In this document: positions 1 through 6,735 of the stretch, one piece after another
Layout: the number at the start of each line of letters is the position of its first letter
How positions within the stretch are numbered: the stretch's first letter is position 1
Source of the DNA: CAZPAH01 sp964584495
GTDB lineage: Bacteria; Krumholzibacteriota; Krumholzibacteriia; Krumholzibacteriales; Krumholzibacteriaceae
Direction of reading: 5' to 3'
Assembly (NCBI GenBank): GCA_964584495.1
Contig: CAZPAH010000080.1
Location: 1 to 13,459, forward strand
DNA: 13,459 nt
Made by a program: the position numbers and the translations under genes
Notes under the pieces: model-generated
What the model saw: the letters and a program-made list of their open reading frames with translations, nothing else
Database searches by the model: none
Told to the model about the DNA's origin: nothing

Positions 1-219
1 TGGAAAAACCGAAAACTCGAGCGGCTCCTTGACATAGATCGTTACAAGAAGGATGACAAGTCCGAACGTTATGTTGAAGGTGAGCAGTATATCGAGAAGC
101 ATCGACGGGATCGGCAGCATCATAAGGCCGACCGTGCCTATTATCCCGAAGGCGTAGAGAAGATTCGATCCGTAGGAAAGCTTCCCGAGAATGGATGATG
201 TTATGCTTTTACCGGCCAT
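1..219 (-). CDS. flhA: FlhA, flagellar export gate protein (5' end only)
   Basis: This is the first 73 codons of flhA; the rest lies beyond the left edge. FlhA is the large inner-membrane component of the flagellar type III export gate, and its cytoplasmic domain (not in the window) docks chaperone-substrate complexes. The visible part starts MAGKSITSSILGKL and continues into hydrophobic segments with the family signature around LPIPSMLLDILLTFNI (about residues 36-51) and then YVKEPLEFSVFP, as in the N-terminus of FlhA/SctV proteins. The ATG at 217-219 follows an AAGGG ribosome binding sequence about 8 bases upstream and lies 17 bases after the flhB stop, so the two genes are co-transcribed. 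Function beyond the visible part is inferred from the family. Confidence 0.93.
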   Translation of the reverse strand, partial: MAGKSITSSILGKLSYGSNLLYAFGIIGTVGLMMLPIPSMLLDILLTFNITFGLVILLVTIYVKEPLEFSVFP

Positions 220-236
220 CTAACGATCCCTTCCGG

Positions 237-1334
237 TTACCTGTCCAGGGCGGCTCTGTCGACCTGCCCCGGTCTCTTCCTGCTTTTAAGGCTGTAGACG
301 TAGGCGAGTATTTCCGCCACCGCCCTGTAAAGGTTCACCGGCACGCTCTCTCCAACCTTGCAGACCTTGTATAGCGTCCTGGCGAGCGGCTTGTTTTCCA
401 CTATCGGCACGTTGAACTCACGGGCCTTCTCCTTGATCTTCTCGGCGAGGTGCCGGCGACCCTTCGCCACGACTTTCGGAGCCTGATGCTCCATGCTGTA
501 GGCGAGCGCTACGGCCAGGCTGGTCGGGTTGGTTATCACCACGTCAGCCTTCTTCACGTCTTCCATCATTCTGCGTCTCGCCATTTCACGCTGGATACTC
601 TTGATCCTTTCACGTACGAGGGGATCCCCCTCGGTTTCCTTGAGCTCATCCCTCAGTTCCTTGAGGGTCATTCGTATTGATTTCTCGTGTTGCCAGTACT
701 GGAACGCGTAATCCAGGACGGCCACGATGACCATTATTATCAATGCCCTGACTGCTATGCTGAATCCGACCTGAAGCGACAGGCCGATTATATCCGGCCT
801 TGACGAGACGGAGAGGGCGAGTATCCCGTTTACCGCCGGCTTCAAAGCCTTGTACGCTACAAAGCCTATGATGCAGATCTTTACAAGCCCCTTGGCCGCC
901 TCCATCACCGCTCTCCAGGAAAAGATCCTTTTGAATCCCGATACCGGATTTATCCTGTCCAATTTCGGGGAAAACGCTTCCGTAGAGATCTGGAAGCCGA
1001 CCTGGCCGATATTGGCCAGCAGCCCCGCCCCGATTATGCCGATAAAGAACGGCAAAACGATCGGGAAGAACCAGAAAAACATCTTTACGCCCAGGCCGGT
1101 GATATTCCCCGCTTGTACAAATTCCGGCGATATCGCGAAAATCCCCCTGAAAATCCCGCTTATGGAGTTGAAGACATGCTTGTGAAACCCCAGTATCAGA
1201 AGAGTTCCCGCTGTAAGAATTATCAACGAGTTGACCTCCTGGCTCCTGGCCACCTGCCCCCTCTTACGGGCTTCCCTTCTCCTTTTTGGAGTTGGGGATT
1301 CTGTCCTTTCCGCTGCATCGTCTCGATCGGCCAC
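237..1334 (-). CDS. flhB: FlhB, flagellar export switch protein (NPTS variant)
   Basis: FlhB is the inner-membrane gate protein that switches export from hook-type to filament-type substrates. The 365-residue product has the expected cytosolic start with TESPTPKRRREARKRGQ (residues 11-27), a membrane domain of about four helices (roughly 36-55, 88-112, 145-170, 188-212), a charged linker (217-262) and a C-terminal cytosolic domain. The autocleavage motif, NPTH in nearly all relatives, reads NPTS at residues 269-272 (forward bases 519-530); the Ser codon is AGC, two or more changes from a His codon. Asn269 and Pro270, the residues central to self-cleavage, are kept. The start is GTG at 1332-1334 with GGAGG six bases upstream, 13 bases after the fliR stop. 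Identity is certain; the effect of the His-to-Ser change is unknown. Confidence 0.96.
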   Translation of the reverse strand: MADRDDAAERTESPTPKRRREARKRGQVARSQEVNSLIILTAGTLLILGFHKHVFNSISGIFRGIFAISPEFVQAGNITGLGVKMFFWFFPIVLPFFIGIIGAGLLANIGQVGFQISTEAFSPKLDRINPVSGFKRIFSWRAVMEAAKGLVKICIIGFVAYKALKPAVNGILALSVSSRPDIIGLSLQVGFSIAVRALIIMVIVAVLDYAFQYWQHEKSIRMTLKELRDELKETEGDPLVRERIKSIQREMARRRMMEDVKKADVVITNPTSLAVALAYSMEHQAPKVVAKGRRHLAEKIKEKAREFNVPIVENKPLARTLYKVCKVGESVPVNLYRAVAEILAYVYSLKSRKRPGQVDRAALDR

Positions 1335-1347
1335 CTTTCACCTCCCC

Positions 1348-2127
1348 CTATCCTGCGCCCAGTACCGCTGCGAGATCCGCCGGTATTTTCCTGAACAGGT
1401 CGATCAAAGCCCTTGAAATGTAAGGTATCGATATCACCATTCCGAAAAGGCCTACAAAAAGCTTTAGCGGTATTCCCACTATGAATATATTCATCTGCGG
1501 AACGGTTCTGGCGATGATCCCGAGGGAAACACTTACTAGGAGCAGAAGCACTATCATCGAAGAGGCCAGCTGAACGGCGATCGAGAAAACCTTGCCCGAC
1601 ATTTCGATGAGGGCCGATATCCCCCCCGATGGAAAGGCGGCTGCTCCCGGAGGAAAATAATCGAAAGAGTCGATCATCCCGGAAATAAGCATGTGATGTC
1701 CGTTAACCGACATGAACAGAACAAGGGCGAACATGTAGTAGAACTGGGATATTATGGACATATTCGTGCCCGATTGCGGATCCACCACATTGGCCAGGCC
1801 AAGCCCCATCTGCGTTCCTATTATCTGTCCCCAGAGCTGAACGGCGAAGAATATGAATCCCGCGGTCAATCCCACTAGAAGACCCAGCACTATCTCCTTG
1901 CCCGCGAGAAGAAACAGCTGCGCCAACGAAGGTTCCACCGGCATCATGTCCGGCTTCTTCACTATCATGCATGTAACTACCGTGAGGAGCAGGGCCAGGG
2001 CGATTTTCCACTGCCGGGGAAGAAAGTTGGCTCCGAAGACCGGCATCGCGAATATGATCGTGGAAATCCTCACCATTACAAGCAGAAAAAAGAATATATT
2101 ATCGGCATTGACGGCCAGGTCGAGCAT
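1348..2127 (-). CDS. fliR: FliR, flagellar export gate protein
   Basis: FliR is an integral membrane protein that assembles with FliP and FliQ into the helical core of the export gate. The protein is about 259 residues, the normal family length, almost entirely hydrophobic with about six predicted membrane segments. It has family features such as MVRISTIIFAMPVFG near the N-terminus and LGLANVVDPQSGTNMSIISQFYYM in the middle (forward about 1735-1810). The frame stays open to a GTG at 2131-2133. I prefer the ATG at 2125-2127 because the GGAGAGG sequence is 6-8 bases from it but only 2 bases from the GTG. The fliQ stop is a few bases upstream and flhB follows 13 bases downstream, so translation is probably coupled. 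Confidence 0.95.
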   Translation of the reverse strand: MLDLAVNADNIFFFLLVMVRISTIIFAMPVFGANFLPRQWKIALALLLTVVTCMIVKKPDMMPVEPSLAQLFLLAGKEIVLGLLVGLTAGFIFFAVQLWGQIIGTQMGLGLANVVDPQSGTNMSIISQFYYMFALVLFMSVNGHHMLISGMIDSFDYFPPGAAAFPSGGISALIEMSGKVFSIAVQLASSMIVLLLLVSVSLGIIARTVPQMNIFIVGIPLKLFVGLFGMVISIPYISRALIDLFRKIPADLAAVLGAG

Positions 2128-2140
2128 CTTCACCTCTCCG

Positions 2141-2404
2141 CTACAAGGATCCTATCCTGGTGATAATTTCCGCCGCGAACGAGATCAGCACCCTCAGCAT
2201 CCACGGCATGAATATTATTATGGCCAGTGATACGGCCAGTATTTTGGGCACGAACACCAGGGTCATCTCGTTTATCTGGGTGACAGCCTGGAAAATACCA
2301 ATGAGAACACCTACGATCAGCCCGAACAGAAGCATCGGGGAAGCGATGAGCAGGGTGATGTAAAGCGCGTGTCTTCCAATATCTATTACGGTCTCGGTAG
2401 TCAT
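2141..2404 (-). CDS. fliQ: FliQ, flagellar export gate protein
   Basis: FliQ is the small two-helix subunit of the FliPQR export gate in the inner membrane. The product is 87 residues, the usual size, with two hydrophobic hairpin helices (about residues 14-38 and 53-75) joined by the conserved polar stretch QAVTQINEMTLVFVPKI, which identifies the family. It starts with ATG at 2402-2404, preceded by GAGG about 8 bases upstream. The fliP stop lies 10 bases before the start, and the fliR start follows closely. Nothing unusual was seen. Confidence 0.96.
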   Translation of the reverse strand: MTTETVIDIGRHALYITLLIASPMLLFGLIVGVLIGIFQAVTQINEMTLVFVPKILAVSLAIIIFMPWMLRVLISFAAEIITRIGSL

Positions 2405-2414
2405 CTCAGCCGCC

Positions 2415-3206
2415 TCAATTGGTGAAACCCGATATCAGGGATTGCACGAGTAGATGCCATCCGTCTACAAGCACGAACATCAGAATCTTGAACGGAAGCG
2501 ATATCATAACGGGCGGCAGCATCATCATGCCCATCGACATGAGAACGCTTGCCACTACCATGTCTATTACGAGAAAAGGCAGGTATATCAGGAATCCTAT
2601 CTGGAATGAGGTTTTAAGCTCGCTTATGATAAAACCCGGAATAAGGATCGAGGCAGGAAGGTTTTCCGGCTCCACCGGGGCATCGTAACCGCGGAGTTTC
2701 ATGAAGAGGGCGAGGTCCTTTTCCCTGGAATGAGCCAGCATGAAAGTCCTTATCGGCTCGAAGCCTTTTTCCAGCGCGACCTTCTGATCGATCTCCTCCT
2801 TGAGATAAGGCTGAAGGGCATTATCGTTTATATCGGTGAAAACGGGCATCATGATCGAAACGGTCAAGAACAGCGCCAATCCTATCATCAACTGCGCGGG
2901 CGGCATCTGCTGGGTCCCCAGCGCCTGTCTCACGAAGCTGAACACGACCACGATTCTTGTGAAGGAGGTCATCATCACCAGAATCGCCGGTGCAAGCGAC
3001 AGCACGGTCAGTCCGAGCACGATCTCCACCGGCAGGCTCAGCCGCCTCGAAGAGTCCCCCTGGCCGGCTGTCAAGCCGGGTATTACCAGACCGCTATTCC
3101 TGTCGGCCTCTCCCCCCGCCTGGGCGCTGACCAGCACCGGCACGAGTAACGAGAGAATTACCGTTGATAGTATGAGAAATGATACCCTTGTCTTCACAAA
3201 TCTCAA
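2415..3206 (-). CDS. fliP: FliP, flagellar export gate protein
   Basis: FliP is the main subunit of the FliPQR export channel. It has a cleavable signal peptide at residues 1-29 (hydrophobic core FLILSTVILSLLVPVLV, ending SAQA), then the well-conserved body containing MMTSFTRIVVVFSFVRQALG, PPAQLMIGLALFLT and the C-terminal GMMMLPPVMISLPFKI region. The frame is open to 3314, but I place the start at the TTG at 3204-3206. AAGGAG sits about 8 bases before it, and it gives a 263-residue protein with a signal peptide right at its start, the usual FliP layout. The 5' extension would put 36 extra residues before the signal peptide and would run across the predicted sigma-54 promoter. It follows a 265-base gap after fliO, so it can probably be transcribed from its own promoter. 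Confidence 0.95.
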   Translation of the reverse strand: MRFVKTRVSFLILSTVILSLLVPVLVSAQAGGEADRNSGLVIPGLTAGQGDSSRRLSLPVEIVLGLTVLSLAPAILVMMTSFTRIVVVFSFVRQALGTQQMPPAQLMIGLALFLTVSIMMPVFTDINDNALQPYLKEEIDQKVALEKGFEPIRTFMLAHSREKDLALFMKLRGYDAPVEPENLPASILIPGFIISELKTSFQIGFLIYLPFLVIDMVVASVLMSMGMMMLPPVMISLPFKILMFVLVDGWHLLVQSLISGFTN

Positions 3207-3280
3207 ATCGACGACTCCTTGCCTTACGACGCGCACCCCTCCGGGCATAATCACCGGGAAGAGTTTTCCTGGATACAAGG

Positions 3281-3295
3281 GCAATTGACATGCCA
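3281..3295 (-). promoter_or_regulatory. Sigma-54 (-24/-12) promoter upstream of fliP
   Basis: Read on the minus strand this is TGGCATGTCAATTGC. It matches the sigma-54 consensus TGGCAC-N5-TTGC at every conserved position but one (T for C), with the required GG-N10-GC spacing. It lies 75 bases before the preferred fliP TTG start, and a start site about a dozen bases downstream would give a leader of roughly 60 bases. An almost identical element at 12700-12714 stands in the same relation to the next gene there, which greatly strengthens the call. Activity is inferred. Confidence 0.85.
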
Positions 3296-3305
3296 CGGCT
3301 GGATC

Positions 3306-3437
3306 GGACCACATAGGTCCATGTTAGGGGAAAATTGTTCCCCCCGCTGTCAACTGCAATATTATAAACGGGTTACTGCATCATACGAGTTGCTTGTGGG
3401 GAAGATACTTCCGTGGATCGGTTTTTCATACCGATCC
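3306..3437. promoter_or_regulatory. Cluster of four inverted repeats upstream of the fliP promoter
   Basis: Four perfect inverted repeats lie in 132 bases of the fliO-fliP gap, all upstream of the sigma-54 core. They are GGACC/GGTCC (3306-3320, loop 5), GGGGAA/TTCCCC (3327-3343, loop 5), GGAAG/CTTCC (3400-3412, loop 3) and GGATCGGT/ACCGATCC (3415-3437, loop 7). Their centres are spaced about 22, 71 and 20 bases. Two contain a related 13-base palindrome, GGAANATNNTTCC. None is followed by a T tract on the minus strand, so they do not look like terminators. Their position suits binding sites for a sigma-54 activator, but that is inference. Confidence 0.5.
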
Positions 3438-3471
3438 TGTTAGTATGGGGCGGTGCTGTGGCGGCAAGAAA

Positions 3472-3906
3472 TCAACCCGTGGATAATCCCTTTGCACCTT
3501 TGCTGTTCCTTGAAAATCTCTGAAGGTGCTCCATGAAACTAGTTATCCTCGATGGCTCAACGGGCTCTTCGATCTCCTCGGGATCGAACTCGGCAATCAT
3601 CGAAACCTGCTGTGGAGTGACACCAAGAAGAAAAGTCCTGCCGGCGATCTCGACGACCGTGATTCTGGACCGCTGCCCGAGTGGGTAGGAGCCGATCTGC
3701 TTGATGCATCCGGCCGTTTTTCCGGATCCCCTCAACGTGATCTTTCGGAGCAGGTAGACAAGGGCGTATATAAGCATTATAACAACCACGAAAGCGGTCA
3801 CGAGCCTGCCCATGCTGGGAAATAACGATTCGCCTCCCGCCGCCGACAGGGAAGCCGGAAAAAAGAAAAAAAGCGATGCCAATAACGGTAACACCATGCG
3901 TTTCAT
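3472..3906 (-). CDS. fliO: FliO, flagellar export gate assembly protein
   Basis: FliO is a poorly conserved inner-membrane helper for assembly of FliP in the export gate. The 144-residue product has a hydrophobic N-terminal segment resembling a signal peptide (residues 1-22), a membrane helix at about 33-53 (VTAFVVVIMLIYALVYLL), a basic stretch, and a small cytosolic beta-rich domain with IGSYPLGQRSRITVVEIAGRTFLLGVT, the recognisable FliO/FliZ pattern. A tail of about 40 residues rich in Glu then Ser/Arg follows. The ATG at 3904-3906 has AAGGAG six bases upstream. It lies between fliN and fliP, the expected place. Identity rests on fold pattern plus position. Confidence 0.9.
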   Translation of the reverse strand: MKRMVLPLLASLFFFFPASLSAAGGESLFPSMGRLVTAFVVVIMLIYALVYLLRKITLRGSGKTAGCIKQIGSYPLGQRSRITVVEIAGRTFLLGVTPQQVSMIAEFDPEEIEEPVEPSRITSFMEHLQRFSRNSKGAKGLSTG

Positions 3907-3917
3907 CTGACACTCCT

Positions 3918-4475
3918 TCAGGATATACGGCCGTTCTTGTCCGATTTTCCGGCCAGGCTCACGATCCTTATCGCGAAGTTTCCATCCACGACCGTCACTT
4001 CGCCGGAGGCGAAGATCCTGTCGTTCAGATACAGATCGACGTTGTCCCCGGAGTTGCGGTCCAGTTCCACCAGCATCCCCGGGTTGAGGCTCAGAATCTC
4101 CTCTATCGATTTCACCGTCTTCCCGAGTTCCGCTCTGACGGTGACATTGACATCCATCAGCAAATCCATATTTCCTTGGTGGAACGCTTCTCCCGCGCCG
4201 GCCTGCCTCATCACTCCGGACCCCTGGAATGCGCCCGTACCGGAATTCGCCCCCTCATTCCCCAATTCGCCGATGACATCCGATATCGATTCGTTTACTC
4301 CGGCCTGATCCTCATGCCCGTTACCGCTTCCGGCCCCGGTGGATGATCCGGCTTCCGCCTCCCCCTCCATCTGCAGTTTTTCCTCTTCGGGAGATGAACC
4401 GGTATTTACCTCTTCCGTGGAATCCGCTGTGGCACCTTCCGCCTCCAGGCTATCCACCTTTTCATTCGTCGTCAC
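3918..4475 (-). CDS. fliN: FliN, flagellar motor switch protein with long acidic N-terminus
   Basis: FliN forms the lower part of the cytoplasmic C-ring with FliM and supports switching and export. The SpoA domain occupies about residues 103-175 of 185 (MDVNVTVRAELGKTVKSIEE, LNPGMLVELDR, VDLYLNDRIFASGEVTVVDG, FAIRIVSL). The first 100 residues are low-complexity, rich in Glu, Gly, Ser and Ala, with no CheC-like phosphatase domain, so this is FliN and not FliY. I chose the GTG at 4473-4475 because GGAGG lies five bases upstream; the TTG at 4488-4490 lacks this. The start lies inside the 3' end of fliM (14-base overlap), implying translational coupling. Confidence 0.93.
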   Translation of the reverse strand: MTTNEKVDSLEAEGATADSTEEVNTGSSPEEEKLQMEGEAEAGSSTGAGSGNGHEDQAGVNESISDVIGELGNEGANSGTGAFQGSGVMRQAGAGEAFHQGNMDLLMDVNVTVRAELGKTVKSIEEILSLNPGMLVELDRNSGDNVDLYLNDRIFASGEVTVVDGNFAIRIVSLAGKSDKNGRIS

Positions 4476-5454
4476 TTGTTCCTCCTTCAATAACGGATAT
4501 CAATTTTACCGCTTTCTTGCCGTTTATCGTTCCGGGTATACCGCGATACTTGGGGATTCCCTCCAGATACAGGCTCACCGGTTCGCTGATCTTCCTGTCC
4601 AGCACAATCAGATCGCCCTCCGACATCCCGTTCAGTTTCGATAGAGGCACTTCGGCGGACCCGATATGAGCCCTCATCCCCAATTTGACCTTTTTCAGAA
4701 TATCCCTGATCGCTTTCATATCTCTTTTTTGTTCCACAAGCGTCCTCACGGGGGGCTCGTCGACCGGATCGAATTTTTCGATAACAGTCTCGAATGCCTG
4801 AACGGGAATGCAGAATCTCAACTTCCCTTCGAAATTCGAGATATTCACCGACATCTGAATAACGACTACCCTCTCGGTCCCGGCGCAGATGTTCACGAAC
4901 TCCGGGTTATTATCTATTCGGGCGAGCGAAGGGGTTATATCTATAAACCTCTTGGTCGCCGCGGCCAGATCTGCTAGGAGCTTATCGATTATCCTCTCGG
5001 CCACCTTCATCTCGATCTCCGTGAAATCCCGGTTCCGGTCGAGGGGTTCTCCTCCACCTCCCATCAACTTGTCAATCAGGGAAAAGATGACCTTTGAATC
5101 TATCTCAAGTATCGCCTGCCCCCTTAGAGGCGGCAGATTCAACAGCGCCATGCATGAAGGATTTCCGGCGTTCGCCACGTATTCCTGGAAAATGAGGTGC
5201 TTCGATCCTTCTGAAAGCAGGGTCACGCTCGAGCGGAATAACCCGGACAACGTAATTGAGCTCGCTTTGGCGAATGAATCGCTCAATGTCGCAAGGTTGC
5301 TCGCAAACGAGTGTGAAAGTGAATGAGGCTTCGTAAAATCGTACGGCGATGCGAGGACCGACGAGGAGATATCGACGGGCCTCAGCTCAACGTCTCCCTG
5401 CTGGATCGATCCGAGGAGTTCATTTACTTCAGGTTGGGTCAGCGACCGGCTCAT
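4462..5454 (-). CDS. fliM: FliM, flagellar motor switch protein
   Basis: FliM is the C-ring switch subunit that binds phosphorylated CheY and, with FliG and FliN, sets rotation direction. At 330 residues it is of normal length. The N-terminal LTQPEVNELLG (residues 5-15) corresponds to the CheY-binding segment of the family. The middle CheC-like domain spans roughly 45-235 and includes the conserved GGGG at 132-135. The C-terminal SpoA domain covers about 255-325 (VKLGMRAHIGSAEVPLSKL, GDLIVLDRKISEPVSLYLEG). The ATG at 5452-5454 starts about 10 bases after the fliL stop, with GGAG/AGG upstream. The CheY-binding segment implies chemotaxis genes elsewhere, since none lie here. Confidence 0.96.
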   Translation of the reverse strand: MSRSLTQPEVNELLGSIQQGDVELRPVDISSSVLASPYDFTKPHSLSHSFASNLATLSDSFAKASSITLSGLFRSSVTLLSEGSKHLIFQEYVANAGNPSCMALLNLPPLRGQAILEIDSKVIFSLIDKLMGGGGEPLDRNRDFTEIEMKVAERIIDKLLADLAAATKRFIDITPSLARIDNNPEFVNICAGTERVVVIQMSVNISNFEGKLRFCIPVQAFETVIEKFDPVDEPPVRTLVEQKRDMKAIRDILKKVKLGMRAHIGSAEVPLSKLNGMSEGDLIVLDRKISEPVSLYLEGIPKYRGIPGTINGKKAVKLISVIEGGTSDDE

Positions 5455-5464
5455 GTCCTGTCTC

Positions 5465-5986
5465 CTACTGTATCACGAAGTCGGAAAAATACACCTGGAT
5501 CAGGTCGCCCGTAAGAAGCGACTCGCTGATTCTTTTATGGATCTCGGCCTTAAGGGCATTGCGCTCCTCGAGCCCATCGATATCGGTTATCCTCTTGCCC
5601 GAGAGTAGAGATATAACATCATCCTTCAGCTGTGCCTGTCTCTCCTCTACCTCTTTCTGCACCGTCGCGTTGGGAACCTCCAACCCTATGGCGATCTTGA
5701 GGTAATACAGCTTGTCCCTTTCTTTCAGGTTGACGACGATGTCATCGAGCATCACTATCTTTCCCCTCGTACCTTCTACTTCCCCCACAACGGGCAGCGC
5801 CTCCCATTCCCCCGCCTTCTTCACTTCTTCATATGCCTTTATCGTCCTGCCCGACATCACCTTTCCGAGCACAAGGGCGATGACGATCTGCACTACGACG
5901 ATAATTGCGATAACAATGATCGGTTTCTGAAAGATACTCTTCTTCGTCTGCGGTTTTTCTTCCGTAGTTTTCTCTTCATCTGCCAT
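5465..5986 (-). CDS. fliL: FliL, stator-associated flagellar basal body protein
   Basis: FliL is a single-pass inner-membrane protein that rings the stator units and supports torque. The 173-residue product has a short charged cytosolic start, one membrane helix at about residues 22-41 (PIIVIAIIVVVQIVIALVLG) and a periplasmic FliL domain containing IVMLDDIVVNLKERDKLYYLKIAIGLEV and a C-terminal helix followed by GDLIQVYFSDFVIQ, the usual family ending. The frame is open to 6130, but the ATG at 5984-5986 is the clear start: AGGAGG lies six bases upstream, and the extra 48 residues would overlap motB and have no family match. It overlaps the end of the shifted motB frame by 11 bases. Confidence 0.95.
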   Translation of the reverse strand: MADEEKTTEEKPQTKKSIFQKPIIVIAIIVVVQIVIALVLGKVMSGRTIKAYEEVKKAGEWEALPVVGEVEGTRGKIVMLDDIVVNLKERDKLYYLKIAIGLEVPNATVQKEVEERQAQLKDDVISLLSGKRITDIDGLEERNALKAEIHKRISESLLTGDLIQVYFSDFVIQ

Positions 5987-6218
5987 TTGATTCCTCCTCG
6001 GCGAAATAGCCCCTAGCCAATTTCTTTTCAAGATCATCCTTGTAATCGACATATATCTCGACCCTGCGATTCTGGGCCCGGTTTTCGGGAGTGTCATTAT
6101 CAACGAGCGGCCGGAATTCACCCCGCCCAACGGCGGACAGCTTTTCCCCGGGGATGCCGCAATCGTTCAAATGCCTCAGGACATTCACCGCCCTCTTCGC
6201 CGACAGTTCCCAGTTCGA
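5976..6218 (-). pseudogene. motB: MotB C-terminal part, out of frame with the N-terminal part
   Basis: This frame carries the end of the MotB OmpA-like peptidoglycan-binding domain: SNWELSAKRAVNVLRHL, then VGRGEFRPL and the diagnostic NRAQNRRVEIYV near the end (80 residues, TGA at 5976-5978). It continues the protein encoded upstream in another frame, which breaks at about 6217-6222. Skipping one base, or restoring two bases (for example CTCTCG where CTCG stands), would join the parts into a MotB of about 252 residues, the usual length. The end overlaps the fliL start by 11 bases, as in an intact operon, so the downstream sequence still looks maintained. It could be a recent mutation or a sequencing or assembly error. 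Confidence 0.85.
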
Positions 6219-6735
6219 GAAATTCCTCGGTATGTATCGCTACATTGTCCGTGTGACCTTCTATCCTGATTTGCGAATCGAATTCGAGCAGAACGGATGC
6301 AAGCTTAGTGAGGATATCGATTCCCGATTTTTTCAACTCCGCCTTGCCTGATTCGAACAGTAACGGGTTGGCCATTCTTATAAGCATACCTTGTTCGGTT
6401 TCAATGACTTCTATGTCTCCTTCCAATCCTTCTTCCTCTATTTGCTCCTGGAATTCGTTGAACTCGTCGAGTATACGCTCCACTTCCTCGTCGTACCGTT
6501 CCGTTTTAGGCAGGTGCTCCAAGTCTACGACCGAGGTTTCATAATGCATAACGCCGAGGGCTCCCATAAGGGAACCCAGCGCCAGCTTGAATTTCGCTTC
6601 CTGTATCGACGACATACTCACCAGCATCACGAAAAAACATAGGAGAAGCGACATAAGGTCCCCGTAGGTAACCATCCAATCGGGTGCCCCGCCTCCCCCG
6701 CCTCCTTTATTCTTGCTCTTCCGGCCCATCTTCAA
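6118..6735 (-). CDS. motB: MotB, flagellar stator protein (N-terminal part, frameshifted)
   Basis: MotB anchors the stator to peptidoglycan and lines the ion channel with MotA. This frame gives 172 authentic residues: a basic and glycine-rich start, a membrane helix at about 22-43 with the ion-binding aspartate Asp26 (YGDLMSLLLCFFVMLVS), a glutamate-rich plug/linker region, and the first half of the OmpA-like domain (IRIEGHTDNVAIHTEEF). After Phe172 the frame is wrong (LELGTVGEEGG...) and stops at 6118; the correct continuation is in another frame at 5976-6218. The start is TTG at 6733-6735, overlapping the motA stop as TTGA, with AAGGA six bases upstream; an ATG two codons later is an alternative. 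Whether the coupling ion is H+ or Na+ cannot be decided. Confidence 0.9.
   Translation of the reverse strand: MKMGRKSKNKGGGGGGAPDWMVTYGDLMSLLLCFFVMLVSMSSIQEAKFKLALGSLMGALGVMHYETSVVDLEHLPKTERYDEEVERILDEFNEFQEQIEEEGLEGDIEVIETEQGMLIRMANPLLFESGKAELKKSGIDILTKLASVLLEFDSQIRIEGHTDNVAIHTEEFLELGTVGEEGGECPEAFERLRHPRGKAVRRWAG

Noticed and set aside
3285..3290. TTGACA on the plus strand as a -35 box
   Set aside because: It is embedded in the sigma-54 core, no -10 box lies 16-18 bases downstream and no plus-strand gene follows.
3207..3314. Longer fliP frame reaching 3314
   Set aside because: It would cross the sigma-54 core and place 36 residues before a signal peptide; the TTG at 3204-3206 has a better ribosome site.
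3362..3367. TATAAT box (minus strand) in the fliO-fliP gap as a sigma-70 promoter
   Set aside because: No acceptable -35 hexamer at 16-18 bases upstream.
3415..3437. 8-base inverted repeat after fliO as a terminator
   Set aside because: No T tract follows on the minus strand; it is one of several repeats upstream of a promoter, so a regulatory role fits better.
5987..6130. Longer fliL frame reaching 6130
   Set aside because: The extra 48 residues overlap the conserved end of motB and precede an ATG with a perfect AGGAGG.
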